Source: DASRZM01 sp035686365 (lineage in GTDB: Bacteria > Pseudomonadota > Gammaproteobacteria > Xanthomonadales > Xanthomonadaceae). From it: 34,824 bases of DNA. Location of the stretch: assembly GCA_035686365.1 (NCBI GenBank), contig DASRZM010000055.1:1-34824 (forward strand), written 5' to 3'. Made by a program: the position numbers and the translations under genes. Shown in pieces: positions 7,288 to 15,997 of this stretch; position 1 is the stretch's first letter, and each line of letters begins with the position of its first letter. The notes under the pieces were generated by a model. That model had not been told where the DNA came from, searched no databases, and saw nothing but the letters and a program-made list of their open reading frames with translations.

Positions 7288-9705
7288 TCAGCCGCCGTCC
7301 AGCGTTCCGCCGTCGGCCAGCAGCTGCTCGGCGGCCGCGGCCGGCAGCGGCCTGGAGAACAGGAATCCCTGGGCACTCGGGCAACCGGCCTGGAGCAGGT
7401 ACTGCGCCTGTGCCTCGGTATCGACCCCTTCGGCGATCGTGCTCATGCCGAAGTCCCTGGCGATCTGCAGGATCGCCCGCACCAGCGACCGGTGGCGCGG
7501 ATTCTCCATCATGTCGCAGACGAAGCTGCGGTCGATCTTCAGTACGTCCACCGGCAGGTTGCTCAGGTACCCCAGCGACGAGTACTGGGTGCCGAAGTCG
7601 TCCAGGTGGATCCCGATGCCGTGAGCGTGCAGCTCGTCGAGGATGCGGGTGATGCCCGTGTGTTCGCCCATGAACACGGTCTCCAGGATTTCCAGGCGCA
7701 GGTGTGCGGGCTCCACACCGGACTCGCCGAGGATCTCGAGCACCCGGTCCATCAGGCCCGGATGCAGGAACTGGCGATCGGTGAGGTTCACGCTCATCGA
7801 CATCGGCGCGGCCGCCGGATGCCGGTCCCGCCATCCGCGCAGCTGGCAGCACGCCTCGCGCAGCACGAACCAGCCGATCGGAACCGTCAGGCCGGTTTCC
7901 TCTGCCAACGGGATGAATTCCTCGGGCAGCAGCAAGCCGTGCCCGGGGTGCCGCCAGCGCACGAGCGCCTCGAAGCCCGCCAGTCGACGCGAGTCCAGTT
8001 CCACGATCGGCTGGTAGTGGACCGTGAACTCCCGGTTGTCGATGGCGCGCCGCAGCTCGGTCTCGCGCGTCAGGCGCGCACGCGCGCGGTCGTGCATGGT
8101 CTGGTCGAACAGCACCGAGCAGCCTCGCCCCAGCCCCTTGGCCTGGTACATGGCGGTGTCGGCATCGCGCAGCACCGCTTCGGTGTCCCTGTAGCTCGCG
8201 CGACCGGTGACGATGCCGATGCTGGCATTGGTGTAGATCTCCTGCCCGCGCAGATCGAAGGGCTGCGCCAGCGCCGTGAGTACCTGCCGCGCGGCCTCCA
8301 GTGCGCGGCCCAGGCTGTCCTCGCCGGTGACCAGGATGGTGAATTCGTCGCCGCCATGGCGCGCCACGATCTCGCCGGCCGCCATGCAGCGATCCAGGCG
8401 GCCGGCCACATCGACCAGCAGTTCATCGCCGGTCACGTGGCCGAGGCTGTCGTTGACGACCTTGAACTCGTCCAGGTCCACGAACAGCACTGCATAGCTG
8501 GGGCCACCCTCGCGCCGGGCATGGATCGCTTCCTCGAGCCGCTGGATGAACAGCCTCCGGTTGGGCAATCCGGTGAGCGGGTCGTGGGTCGCGGCGTGCC
8601 GGAGCCGGTCGCGCGCGATGCGCTGCTCGGTGATGTCCACGAAGGTGCCTTCGAAGCACTGCGGCTGGCCGGCCCCGTCGCGGATCAGGCGGGCGTTGAG
8701 CGCGACCCAGATCGCGTCACCGTCCTTGCGGCGCACTTCCAGTTCGAACCGGTCCACCTGCTCCTTGCGCATCAGCAGTACGAGCACTTGCTGGCGCGCC
8801 TCGGAGCGGACGACGTAGTCGGCGACGACGCCGCCGCGCTGCATCAGTTCCTGCGCCGAATCGAAGCCCAGGATCCGCGCCATCGAAGGATTGGCCGCCA
8901 GGAACCGGCCTTCGAGCGAGGCCCGGTAGACGCCCTCGATTGCGTTCTCGAACAACGAGCGGTAGCGCTCCTCGGCTTCCCTGCGCGCGGTCACGTCCAC
9001 TACGCTGCCGGCGAAGTACAGCACCTCGCCGGAATCGTTGCGGATGGACCAGCCGTTCTCGCTGATCCAGATGCGCGAGCCGTCGGGGCGGATGACCTGC
9101 GATTCGGCGTCGCTGATGCGACCGGTGGTCCGCAGTTCCTCGAGCAGCTGTTCGCGTCGCGCGGGATCGGCGTAGACCTGGGTGGCGATGTCGTTGACGC
9201 CCTCGATCATGGCCGCGACGCTGTCGTAGCCCAGGATGGTCGCCATTGCTGCATTGCCGTATATGAAATGGCCGTCCAGCGAGGTTCGGTACATGCCCTC
9301 GGTCGAGTTCTCGAAGATGGCCCGGAAGTCCTCGGGCTGGTCGGGCCCGGGCTTCCCGGGACCGCGGGCGATGTCGCCGATCGTCACGATCAGGAACCGC
9401 TCGCCGGATTCATCGATGATTTCGCCACGCAGCGAACCCCTGCGGATCTCGCCGGCACGATTGCGAAGGCCGATGTCCCTGCGCACGGCGCGGCCGGCGC
9501 GGTGCACTCCCGCCAGCAGCCTGCGCAGCGCGACGGGCTCGGCCCACAGGCCGAGCTCGGCCGGTGAGCGTCCGATCAGGAGATCTCGCGGGTAACCGCT
9601 CGCGCGCTGGAAGGCCTCGTTGACCTCGACGAAGCACCCGTCGTCGACCCGCAGCAAGGCCACTGCATGGATCGGGTCATTCAAGGCTTCGGAGGCGCGG
9701 GACAC
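7288..9705 (-). CDS. PAS-PAS-PAS-GGDEF-EAL cyclic-di-GMP signalling protein
   Basis: 805 residues from a GTG start with a strong upstream AGGGGGG box. Domains: a PAS-like module (about 1-115), a PAS with PAC (about 125-240), a further PAS with PAC (about 245-360), a GGDEF domain (about 370-535; GGDEF intact at 451-455) and an EAL domain (about 550-790; EAL at 579-581, DDFG at 702-705, KIDRSFV at 723-729). Diguanylate cyclase makes cyclic di-GMP and EAL hydrolyses it; both halves keep their catalytic motifs, so both activities are possible. The product-inhibition RxxD site expected just before GGDEF is absent (AAGE there). No transmembrane segment is seen, so it is probably a cytosolic sensor. 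The frame stays open upstream to 10260 but crosses a repeat, so the GTG is preferred. Confidence 0.93.
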   Translation of the reverse strand: MSRASEALNDPIHAVALLRVDDGCFVEVNEAFQRASGYPRDLLIGRSPAELGLWAEPVALRRLLAGVHRAGRAVRRDIGLRNRAGEIRRGSLRGEIIDESGERFLIVTIGDIARGPGKPGPDQPEDFRAIFENSTEGMYRTSLDGHFIYGNAAMATILGYDSVAAMIEGVNDIATQVYADPARREQLLEELRTTGRISDAESQVIRPDGSRIWISENGWSIRNDSGEVLYFAGSVVDVTARREAEERYRSLFENAIEGVYRASLEGRFLAANPSMARILGFDSAQELMQRGGVVADYVVRSEARQQVLVLLMRKEQVDRFELEVRRKDGDAIWVALNARLIRDGAGQPQCFEGTFVDITEQRIARDRLRHAATHDPLTGLPNRRLFIQRLEEAIHARREGGPSYAVLFVDLDEFKVVNDSLGHVTGDELLVDVAGRLDRCMAAGEIVARHGGDEFTILVTGEDSLGRALEAARQVLTALAQPFDLRGQEIYTNASIGIVTGRASYRDTEAVLRDADTAMYQAKGLGRGCSVLFDQTMHDRARARLTRETELRRAIDNREFTVHYQPIVELDSRRLAGFEALVRWRHPGHGLLLPEEFIPLAEETGLTVPIGWFVLREACCQLRGWRDRHPAAAPMSMSVNLTDRQFLHPGLMDRVLEILGESGVEPAHLRLEILETVFMGEHTGITRILDELHAHGIGIHLDDFGTQYSSLGYLSNLPVDVLKIDRSFVCDMMENPRHRSLVRAILQIARDFGMSTIAEGVDTEAQAQYLLQAGCPSAQGFLFSRPLPAAAAEQLLADGGTLDGG

Positions 9706-9811
9706 GGTCGCCCCCCTCGATGGTCGTCGGCGCCGGTTGCACCAGTATAGGCATTTCCAGGCTGGGCCACGGCCGGTGGCACAGGCCGCTTCGTCCGGAT
9801 TCCAAGCAGTG

Positions 9812-9967
9812 CGCGCGCGGCTGCGCCGCGCGACCCCTCCCCGGCCCTCCCCTTCGCTGCGCGAAAGGGAGGGAGTTGTGCGCCGGTGCGCCCCGATCGA
9901 CGCGGCAGCTGCACTTCTCCTCCCCTTGCGCGCCGAAGGCGCGGAGGGGGAGGTCGGGAGGGGGTTG
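9812..9967. repeat. C/G-rich intergenic repeat, copy 1
   Basis: Two linked hairpin blocks. The first (about 9812-9874) has a CGCGCGGC/GCCGCGCG hairpin, then a CCCTCCC...GGGAGGG hairpin around TTCGC TGC GCGAA. The second (about 9916-9967) is a CTCC...GGAG hairpin around GCGC/GCGC. The same two blocks recur at 10857-10983. They fill most of the 326-base gap between the GGDEF-EAL gene and the hydrolase gene; no gene is seen there. Confidence 0.8.
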
Positions 9968-10031
9968 GGTGCGAAGCACATGCCCCATGCCGTACGCTCG
10001 GGCCGGACCGCCGCGCTGGAATGGACCCGGC

Positions 10032-10850
10032 ATGCGTGTACTGCTGCAGATCGCAGGTGCCCTGGTGCTCGCCTACGCGGCATACCTGCTGCTGCTGTAC
10101 GTGGGACAGCGCTCCATGATGTTCCCGGGCGCGGGCATGGCCGCGCGTCAGAACGCTTTCCAGCTCCCGCACGGCGCCGAGGCGATCTCGATCCCGGCCA
10201 GCTTCGGGACCGTCTCGGCCATCTTGCTGCGCGCGCCCGATGCGAAACCCGCGCCGGCACTGCTGTACTTCCACGGCAACGCCGAATTCGCGGCGCAGAA
10301 CACCGCGCTGCTGCAGCCGCTGACCGCCCTGCCCCTGCACGTACTGATCGTGGAATACCCCGGCTATGCCGGCAGCGACGGCGTCACCGGCCGGGACACG
10401 CTGGGCGAAGCGGCCCTGCTGGCCTACGACTGGCTGACGCGGCGCCCCGAAGTGGACCGTTCGCGGATCGTCGCGATGGGGCGCTCCATCGGCGCCGGCC
10501 CGGCGGTGGAACTCGCTGTCGCGCGCCCGGTAGCCGCCCTGGTGCTGCTGTCGGCGTTCTCGTCGATCGACGCCTTCGCGCACGGCATGGGCGCGCCGGC
10601 GTTCCTGATCCGCGACCGCTACGACAACCGCCCGGTACTGCGCGGGTATTCGCGGCCGCTGCTGCTCTTCCATGGCCGCCGCGACCGGATCATCCCCTAC
10701 GCGCATTCGCTGGCGCTGGCGCAGGCTGCGCCCGACGCCCGCATGGTGACACTGGAGTGCGGGCACAACGACTGCCCGTACTTCGACCCGGCATTCGTGG
10801 GCGCGCTCGAGGCGTTCCTGCGCGATGCCGCGATCCTGCCGCCAGACTAG
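10032..10850 (+). CDS. Alpha/beta hydrolase with N-terminal membrane segment
   Basis: 272 residues. An N-terminal hydrophobic segment (about 4-24) anchors or exports the protein. The fold is that of BEM46/ABHD17-like serine hydrolases: oxyanion motif HGN at 81-83, EYPGYAGSDG at 109-117, nucleophile elbow GRSIGAG with Ser152, acid Asp218 in HGRRDRI, and His245 in ECGHND. The triad is complete, so it is probably active on an ester, thioester or similar bond; the substrate is unknown. The start is the ATG just before the hydrophobic segment. The gene is bracketed on both sides by copies of the same C/G-rich intergenic repeat. Confidence 0.9.
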   Translation: MRVLLQIAGALVLAYAAYLLLLYVGQRSMMFPGAGMAARQNAFQLPHGAEAISIPASFGTVSAILLRAPDAKPAPALLYFHGNAEFAAQNTALLQPLTALPLHVLIVEYPGYAGSDGVTGRDTLGEAALLAYDWLTRRPEVDRSRIVAMGRSIGAGPAVELAVARPVAALVLLSAFSSIDAFAHGMGAPAFLIRDRYDNRPVLRGYSRPLLLFHGRRDRIIPYAHSLALAQAAPDARMVTLECGHNDCPYFDPAFVGALEAFLRDAAILPPD

Positions 10851-10856
10851 TGCCGT

Positions 10857-10983
10857 CGCGCGCGGCTGCGCCGCGCGACCCCTCCCCGACCCTCCCCTTC
10901 GCTGCGCGAAAGGGAGGGAGGTCACCGCCTTGTCTCCTCCCCTTGCGCGCCAAAGGCGCGGAGGGGGAGGCCGGGAGGGGGTT
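10857..10983. repeat. C/G-rich intergenic repeat, copy 2
   Basis: The same two hairpin blocks as at 9812-9967, in the same orientation, starting 6 bases after the hydrolase stop. The blocks are nearly identical to copy 1, but the spacer between them is shorter (about 11 versus 41 bases). The first block may also serve as a transcription terminator for the hydrolase gene. Confidence 0.8.
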
Positions 10984-11000
10984 GCGTGCGGAGCGGCCGG

Positions 11001-11006
11001 TACAAT
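11001..11006 (+). promoter_or_regulatory. -10-like hexamer directly before uup
   Basis: TACAAT preceded by CCGG ends 6 bases before the ATG at 11013. Transcription would then begin at or next to the start codon, and there is no Shine-Dalgarno sequence at normal distance. This suggests a leaderless mRNA. No convincing -35 box is visible. Confidence 0.45.
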
Positions 11007-11012
11007 GACCCC

Positions 11013-12902
11013 ATGCCCTTGATGACCCTGCAGAACGTCGACTACGGCGTCGGCGGCCCGTTGCTGCTCGACGGCGTCGAGCTGTCCATCGACGCCGGCG
11101 AGCGCATCGCGCTGGTCGGGCGCAACGGCGCCGGCAAATCGACGCTGCTGCGGCTGCTCGCCGGCCACATCCAGCCCGACGACGGCACCATCCGTCGCCA
11201 GTCCGGGCTGCGCGTGGCGATGCTGGCGCAGGAGGTGCCCGACGCCGCCGAAGGCGACGTATTCGACGTGGTTGCCGCCGGGCTGGAGGGGATCGGCCGC
11301 GACCTGGCCGAGTACCACCGGCTCAGCCACACCGTCCCGGTGGACACGGCGGCCCTGGCGGTCGTCCAGGCACGCATCGAGGCCGTGCACGGCTGGTCGC
11401 TGCAGCAGCGGGTGGAGCAGACCCTGAGCCGTCTCGGGCTCGACGGCGAGCTGCGCTTCGGCGAACTCTCGGGCGGCTTCAAACGCCGCGCACTGCTGGC
11501 GCGCGCGCTGGTGTGCGCGCCCGACCTGCTGCTGCTGGACGAGCCGACCAACCATCTGGACATCGAGTCGATCCAGTGGCTCGAAGGCTTTCTTGCCGCC
11601 TGGTCGGGCGCGCTGGTGTTCGTGACCCACGACCGCCGCTTCCTGCGCGCGCTTGCCACGCGCATCCTCGACATCGACCGCGGCGTGCTGCGCTCGTGGT
11701 CCGGCGACTGGGACGACTACCTGCGCCGGCGCGACGAGCGGCTGCACGCACAGGCCCAGGAGGACTCACGTCTGGACCGGATGCTGGTCCAGGAGGAAGC
11801 CTGGATCCGCCAGGGCATCAAGGCCCGGCGCACGCGCGACGAGGGCCGCGTGCGCCGCCTGGAGGCGATGCGGCGCGAACGTGCGGCACGGCGCCAGGCA
11901 CCCGGTTCCGTGCGCATGGGCCTGGCCGGCGCGGAAGCCTCCGGACGCAAGGTCATCGAGGCCCGCGACCTGTGCTTCGCCTGGGAGGGCCAGCCGATTG
12001 TGCACGGGTTCTCCACCACCATCCTGCGCGGCGATCGCATCGGACTGATCGGCCGCAACGGCAGCGGCAAGAGCACGCTGATCCGACTGCTGCTGGGCGA
12101 GCTGCCACCGGACTCGGGCAGCGTCGAGCACGGCAGCAATCTGCAGGTCGCCTTCTTCGACCAGCACCGCAGCGCCCTGCGCGAGGACTGGAACGCGCTG
12201 GACAACGTGTCCGAGGGCCTGGAGTACATCGAGGTCGGCGGCCGCCGCAAGCACGTGCTCGGCTACCTGCAGGAATTCCTGTTCACACCCGAGCGCGCCC
12301 GCGCGCCGATCACGCGCCTGTCCGGCGGCGAGCGTAACCGGTTGCTGCTGGCCCGGCTGTTCACGCGTGGGTTCAACCTGCTGGTGATGGACGAGCCCAC
12401 CAACGACCTGGACCTGGAGACGCTGGAACTGCTGCAGGAACTGCTGGCCGACTACGCCGGCACCCTGCTGCTGGTCAGCCACGACCGCGAGTTCCTCGAC
12501 AACGTGGTGACCTCCACGCTGGTGATGGAGGGCGACGGGCGCGTGGGCGAGTACGTGGGCGGCTACAGCGACTGGCTCCGCCAGCGGCCGGCCACTGCCG
12601 AGCCGGTCGCGGTGCACGGCGCCGCGCAGCCGGCGGAGACGCCAGCCGCATCAGCGAAGCCGGCCCCGGCACGACGCAGGCTCAGCTACAAGCACGCGCG
12701 CGAACTCGAACAGCTGCCGACCCGGATCGAGCAGCTCGAGCACCGGCTGGCCGAGCTGGGCAAAGCCTTCAGCGACCCGGATTTCCATACCCGCGAGGGC
12801 GCCGCCGTGGCTGCGCACGCCTCCGAGATGTCTGCCGTGCAGGCCGAGCTCGAAGCCGCATATGCCCGCTGGGAAGCCCTGGAGTCCGAAGCCACCGGCT
12901 GA
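11013..12902 (+). CDS. uup: ABC-F family ATPase Uup
   Basis: 629 residues with two ABC ATPase domains and no membrane segments. Domain 1 has Walker A GRNGAGKST (36-44), signature LSGGF (152-156) and DEPTNHLD (176-183). Domain 2 has Walker A GRNGSGKST (347-355), LSGGE (436-440) and DEPTNDLD (460-467). A linker of about 70 residues rich in Arg/Glu joins them. The C-terminal 70 residues form a coiled coil (RRLSYKHARELEQL...IEQLEHRLAELG), the DNA- or ribosome-binding end that marks the Uup branch of ABC-F. Uup is associated with translation and with reduced precise excision of transposons. An ATG three codons later (11022) is an alternative start; the first ATG is preferred because of the TACAAT box. 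Confidence 0.93.
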   Translation: MPLMTLQNVDYGVGGPLLLDGVELSIDAGERIALVGRNGAGKSTLLRLLAGHIQPDDGTIRRQSGLRVAMLAQEVPDAAEGDVFDVVAAGLEGIGRDLAEYHRLSHTVPVDTAALAVVQARIEAVHGWSLQQRVEQTLSRLGLDGELRFGELSGGFKRRALLARALVCAPDLLLLDEPTNHLDIESIQWLEGFLAAWSGALVFVTHDRRFLRALATRILDIDRGVLRSWSGDWDDYLRRRDERLHAQAQEDSRLDRMLVQEEAWIRQGIKARRTRDEGRVRRLEAMRRERAARRQAPGSVRMGLAGAEASGRKVIEARDLCFAWEGQPIVHGFSTTILRGDRIGLIGRNGSGKSTLIRLLLGELPPDSGSVEHGSNLQVAFFDQHRSALREDWNALDNVSEGLEYIEVGGRRKHVLGYLQEFLFTPERARAPITRLSGGERNRLLLARLFTRGFNLLVMDEPTNDLDLETLELLQELLADYAGTLLLVSHDREFLDNVVTSTLVMEGDGRVGEYVGGYSDWLRQRPATAEPVAVHGAAQPAETPAASAKPAPARRRLSYKHARELEQLPTRIEQLEHRLAELGKAFSDPDFHTREGAAVAAHASEMSAVQAELEAAYARWEALESEATG

Positions 12903-12946
12903 CCGAACCCCAGCTTCCGTCCTACCGCCCCCGCGGTCGCCGACAC

Positions 12947-13420
12947 TCAATCGCCGTGCTTCGGCTCGTCGCTGCACGACCAGCCCAGGAAGACCCAACG
13001 CCCACCCTGGCGGACCATCGTGTCGCTGCATCGCCCATGGGTGGTGTCGTTCTTGCCTTCGGCGTTCTTGCTCGCCACCGAGTAGTGGTAGTGCGCCAGC
13101 GCGGTGTCACCGACAACGGCGATTGCGTGCGGGGCAAGGTCGTACATCACCATGCTGCCGACGCTCTGCTGGTGCTTGTTCCATCGCGAAATGCTCGACT
13201 TGCCGCGCGGCGCCGGGTAATCCATACCCCACGCCGACACCGCATCGTGCGTGTCGTCCTCGATCCAGCTCCCGTCCTTCTGCAGATCCTTCTCCCATGT
13301 CGCAGCAACGGCCTTCCACACTGCCGTCTGTTCGGGCGACCAGCTCTGCGCATGTACCGGCGCGAGGACGGCCAGCAGTGCCAACATGCCGCACAGCCGC
13401 CAAATGGACTTGGATTTCAT
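12947..13420 (-). CDS. Secreted SnoaL/NTF2-like protein
   Basis: 157 residues: a Sec signal peptide (residues 1 to about 25, ending VHAQ) followed by a single NTF2-like (SnoaL/DUF4440) domain. The pattern is typical: WKAVAATWEKDLQ at the start, YDLAPHAIAVVGDTALAHYHY in the middle and TMVRQGGRWVFLGWSCS at the end. Members of this fold include small isomerases and many domains without known activity. The start at 13420 has AGGAGAAGAACA directly upstream, a strong ribosome-binding site. It is convergent with uup (45 bases apart) and divergent from the YajD gene. The function cannot be specified. Confidence 0.85.
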   Translation of the reverse strand: MKSKSIWRLCGMLALLAVLAPVHAQSWSPEQTAVWKAVAATWEKDLQKDGSWIEDDTHDAVSAWGMDYPAPRGKSSISRWNKHQQSVGSMVMYDLAPHAIAVVGDTALAHYHYSVASKNAEGKNDTTHGRCSDTMVRQGGRWVFLGWSCSDEPKHGD

Positions 13421-13618
13421 TGTTCTTCTCCTGCTGCAATGCCCCTGCACCGACCAGTATGCGCCGATTCCGGGGGTTGCGCGCACCTCCGGCACTGGCG
13501 GGAAACTCCGGTCCCTGCAAGCGGCAAGCGCGAACAGGCCCCCTCCGGATCGACCGTGCCGACACCCGGCCCGCCCTTTCCGCAGTACAGTGGAGCGGCA
13601 CAGCAACGGGCCCAAGCA

Positions 13619-13981
13619 ATGGCTGCCAGGACTCCCGACAACCGCAGGCTCGACGCCATCGTGGCCGAGGCCCGGCGCAACGCCGACGCGCGCCAGCAAG
13701 GCTACCGCGAGCGCGCGCTGAAAATGTATCCGTGGATCTGCGGCCGCTGCGGTCGCGAGTTCACGCGCGCCAACCTGCACGAGCTGACCGTCCACCACCG
13801 CAACCACAACCACGACGACAACCCGGAGGACGGCTCGAACTGGGAGTTGCTGTGCCTGTATTGCCACGACAACGAACACCAGCGCCAGGTGGAACTGGGC
13901 AACTCCATGGACCTGGACGATACGGCGGCGCCCGCCACCTCCAGTCCGTTCGCAGGGCTGGCAGGACTGCTGAAGAAGTAG
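13619..13981 (+). CDS. yajD: YajD-type HNH nuclease family protein
   Basis: 120 residues. The centre holds an HNH zinc motif: CGRCGREF (two Cys), LTVHHRNHNHDDNP (the His-rich first part) and LLCLYCHDNEHQ (two further Cys and the last His), the layout of E. coli YajD. HNH proteins of this type are predicted DNA endonucleases, but the YajD role is not known. The start is the ATG at 13619; TACAGT about 30 bases upstream could be a -10 box. The last 30 residues are a low-complexity Ala/Ser/Gly tail ending LLKK. Confidence 0.88.
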   Translation: MAARTPDNRRLDAIVAEARRNADARQQGYRERALKMYPWICGRCGREFTRANLHELTVHHRNHNHDDNPEDGSNWELLCLYCHDNEHQRQVELGNSMDLDDTAAPATSSPFAGLAGLLKK

Positions 13982-14050
13982 ATCGGTCCCGTCCACCCGC
14001 GCCGGCTGGGGAAGGTCCGATCCAGTCCATCCTGGACCCGATCAGACTCG

Positions 14051-14111
14051 CCGGGTCCGGCACAGGTCCGGACCCGGCTCCGCCGGATCGAGCACCTGCG
14101 TGCTCGATCCG
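14051..14111. terminator. Two tandem hairpins between convergent genes
   Basis: 14051-14077 is a perfect 10-bp stem with a 7-base loop. 14084-14111 is a perfect 12-bp stem with a CTGC loop. They lie in the 180-base gap between the converging YajD and SDR genes and probably act as a two-way terminator, although neither is followed by a T-run. Confidence 0.55.
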
Positions 14112-14161
14112 CGAGTGCGCCATCCAGGGCGCGCGAGCCTCTGAACGGGTTCTCAGGTTCC

Positions 14162-14920
14162 CTAGCGCACGTAGCTGGCGCCGTTGATGTCGATGCAGGT
14201 CCCGGTGGCGCTGGCGCAGGCGCCGCTGGCCAGGAACGCGCACACCGCGGCGATTTCCTCCGCAGTGGCCACGCGACCGATCGGGATCTCGCGCGCCGCC
14301 GCGGCCATCGCCGCAGCCTCCTGTCGCGCCATTTCGGTGTCGATCCAGCCCGGCGCCAGCGCGTAGGCCAGCACGCCATCCTTGCCGTAGGCGCGCGCGA
14401 TCGTCCTGGTCAGCGCCAGCACCCCGCCCTTGGAGGCCGCGTACGCAGCGTGGTCCGCATCGTCGCCACGATGACCGGCGCGGCTGCCGATGTTGACCAG
14501 GCAGCCGCCGCCGCGGCCGGCAAAAGCCAGCACGGCGGCACGACACAGGTCCGCCACCGCCTGCAGGTTGACCTGCAGCGTGTCGGCCCAGGCGGCGTGC
14601 CAGTCGCGATCGCTGGCGGCCAGGGCGCTGGCGCGATAGATGCCGGCATTGTTCACCAGTACGTCCAGCCGCCCGCCGGCGAGGACATCGGCCTGGGCGA
14701 ACAGCGCGGCGCCGGCGCCCGGCTGCGAAAGGTCGGCCGCCACCACGCCCAGCGCCCGGGCGCCGAGCGCCGCCGCCACCTCGCGGGCCCGGTCGGTCGC
14801 CGTGTTGGCATGCAGCACCACTTCGGCGCCCTGCTCCGCGAACAGGCGCGCCGTCGCCAGCCCCACGCCCCGGCCGGCACCGGTGACCAGCGCGCGCCGT
14901 CCCGCAAGCGGCAGGTTCAT
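14162..14920 (-). CDS. Short-chain dehydrogenase/reductase (SDR)
   Basis: 252 residues, the usual length for a classical SDR. Visible elements are the cofactor motif TGAGRGVG (13-20), NNAG (90-93), catalytic Asn118, Ser146, Tyr160 and Lys164 (YAASK), and APGWIDT after the active site. The closest pattern is the FabG-like group of 3-oxoacyl-ACP reductase-type enzymes, but many SDRs share it, so the substrate is not assigned. The ATG at 14920 has GGGGTGG upstream; a GTG three codons earlier is possible. It is followed by the tandem hairpins shared with the convergent YajD gene. Confidence 0.9.
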   Translation of the reverse strand: MNLPLAGRRALVTGAGRGVGLATARLFAEQGAEVVLHANTATDRAREVAAALGARALGVVAADLSQPGAGAALFAQADVLAGGRLDVLVNNAGIYRASALAASDRDWHAAWADTLQVNLQAVADLCRAAVLAFAGRGGGCLVNIGSRAGHRGDDADHAAYAASKGGVLALTRTIARAYGKDGVLAYALAPGWIDTEMARQEAAAMAAAAREIPIGRVATAEEIAAVCAFLASGACASATGTCIDINGASYVR

Positions 14921-14969
14921 GTCATCCACCCCGGGGTGTGCGCCCGATGCCGGCGTTGTCTCGTCCGCG

Positions 14970-15380
14970 TCACCGCGCCGGCTTGTAGATCGCCGCGAAC
15001 GCCACGCCCACGATCACGAACTGGATCAGCCCGGTCGCCAGCCAGATCAGCGCGAGGTTCAGCGTGATCGGATACACGACAAAGGCGTCGAACGCCGCCG
15101 GCACCATCAGGAACAGCCCCATCAGCAGGCCGTAGCGCGCGCCTTCCATCACGCCGCGGCCCTCCCAGCCCTTGGTGAAGATGTAGCAGAACAGCAGCAG
15201 GTACACGGCGCTGGTGACGAACATGATCCACATCATGCTCATCATGTCCGCCTCCGGCCGCCAGATGTGCGCAAGCGCGGCGTAGGTATCGGCCAGCAGC
15301 ACCTCGTGGACCAGGTAGCCCATGGCCTGCCACAGAACGTACACGACCACGAATCCCAGCCAGAACGTCTTGTTGCCCAT
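14970..15380 (-). CDS. Small integral membrane protein (136 aa)
   Basis: Four predicted transmembrane helices (about residues 6-26, 46-68, 82-104 and 112-132), joined by short loops, with KGWEGRGVMEGARYG between helices 2 and 3. The start has a strong GGGAGGTG box 8 bases upstream. I do not recognise a named family with confidence; similar short four-helix proteins exist in related genomes. It runs in the same direction as the SDR gene, 50 bases upstream of it, so the two may share a transcript. Confidence 0.8.
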   Translation of the reverse strand: MGNKTFWLGFVVVYVLWQAMGYLVHEVLLADTYAALAHIWRPEADMMSMMWIMFVTSAVYLLLFCYIFTKGWEGRGVMEGARYGLLMGLFLMVPAAFDAFVVYPITLNLALIWLATGLIQFVIVGVAFAAIYKPAR

Positions 15381-15544
15381 CGCGGTACACCTCCCTGATG
15401 GATGTCCAGGTCCAGTCCACCCCCTGCGCTGCGGGATGCTACTACCGCTGCGACACGGCGGGAACCGGCACAGCCGAAGGTCCAGGCGCAGCCGGCGGCA
15501 CGCGAACCGGTCCCGGACGCCAGTGGCCACAGCGGTCCGCCGGC

Positions 15545-15550
15545 TATGCT
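15545..15550 (+). promoter_or_regulatory. -10-like hexamer directly before the ybaN-like gene
   Basis: TATGCT preceded by CGGC ends 6 bases before the ATG at 15557, and no Shine-Dalgarno sequence is present. This is the same geometry as at uup and ada and fits a leaderless mRNA. The same TATGCTTG string occurs at 32470 ahead of the glyoxalase-fold gene. Confidence 0.45.
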
Positions 15551-15556
15551 TGCCGC

Positions 15557-15964
15557 ATGGCTCCGACCGAGCACCCGCATGCCCACCCTGCGCTGCGCTG
15601 GCTGTGGCTGCTGCTGGCGTGGGCGGCGCTGGCGCTGGCCGCCCTGGGCGTGCTGTTGCCGGGCCTGCCCACGACACCGTTCCTGCTGCTGGCGGCCTAC
15701 GCCGCGGCGCGCGGCTCCAAGCGCTTGCACGCCTGGCTGCACGCGCATGCCGTGTTCGGTCCGATCATCGCCGACTGGGAGCGTTACGGCGCGGTCTCGC
15801 GCCGGGCCAAGCGCATTGCGGTCGCCACCATGGCCGTGTGCGCCGTGGTGATCGCGCTCACCGCGCCACGCTGGTGGATGACGGCCATTGCAGTGCTGAT
15901 CATGACCTGCGTCGCCATCTGGCTGTGGCGCAGACCGGAGCCGCCCGACAGGCCGCTGCCGTGA
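15557..15964 (+). CDS. ybaN: DUF454 (YbaN-like) inner-membrane protein
   Basis: 135 residues with the DUF454 signature LGVLLPGLPTTPFLLLAAY in the first third and three predicted membrane segments (about 15-35, 36-50 and 88-125 in two parts). HAVFGPIIADWERYGAVSRRAKR in the middle is also typical of the family. These are small inner-membrane proteins of unknown function, found in many Proteobacteria. The start at 15557 is the first ATG giving the family N-terminus. It converges on the YCII gene, with a hairpin between them. Confidence 0.88.
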   Translation: MAPTEHPHAHPALRWLWLLLAWAALALAALGVLLPGLPTTPFLLLAAYAAARGSKRLHAWLHAHAVFGPIIADWERYGAVSRRAKRIAVATMAVCAVVIALTAPRWWMTAIAVLIMTCVAIWLWRRPEPPDRPLP

Positions 15965-15997
15965 TCCGGGGCCCGGGCGTGTCGTCGAGTCCGTCCT

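Noticed and set aside
9812..10983. Composite transposon formed by the two C/G-rich repeats around the hydrolase gene
   Set aside because: The repeats contain no transposase and show no terminal inverted repeats or target duplications; they look like ordinary dispersed intergenic repeats.
9681..11747. Very long open minus-strand frame across the hydrolase and uup starts
   Set aside because: It is antisense to well-supported genes, crosses two repeat copies and translates to low-complexity Arg/Ala/Gln-rich sequence typical of high-GC shadows.
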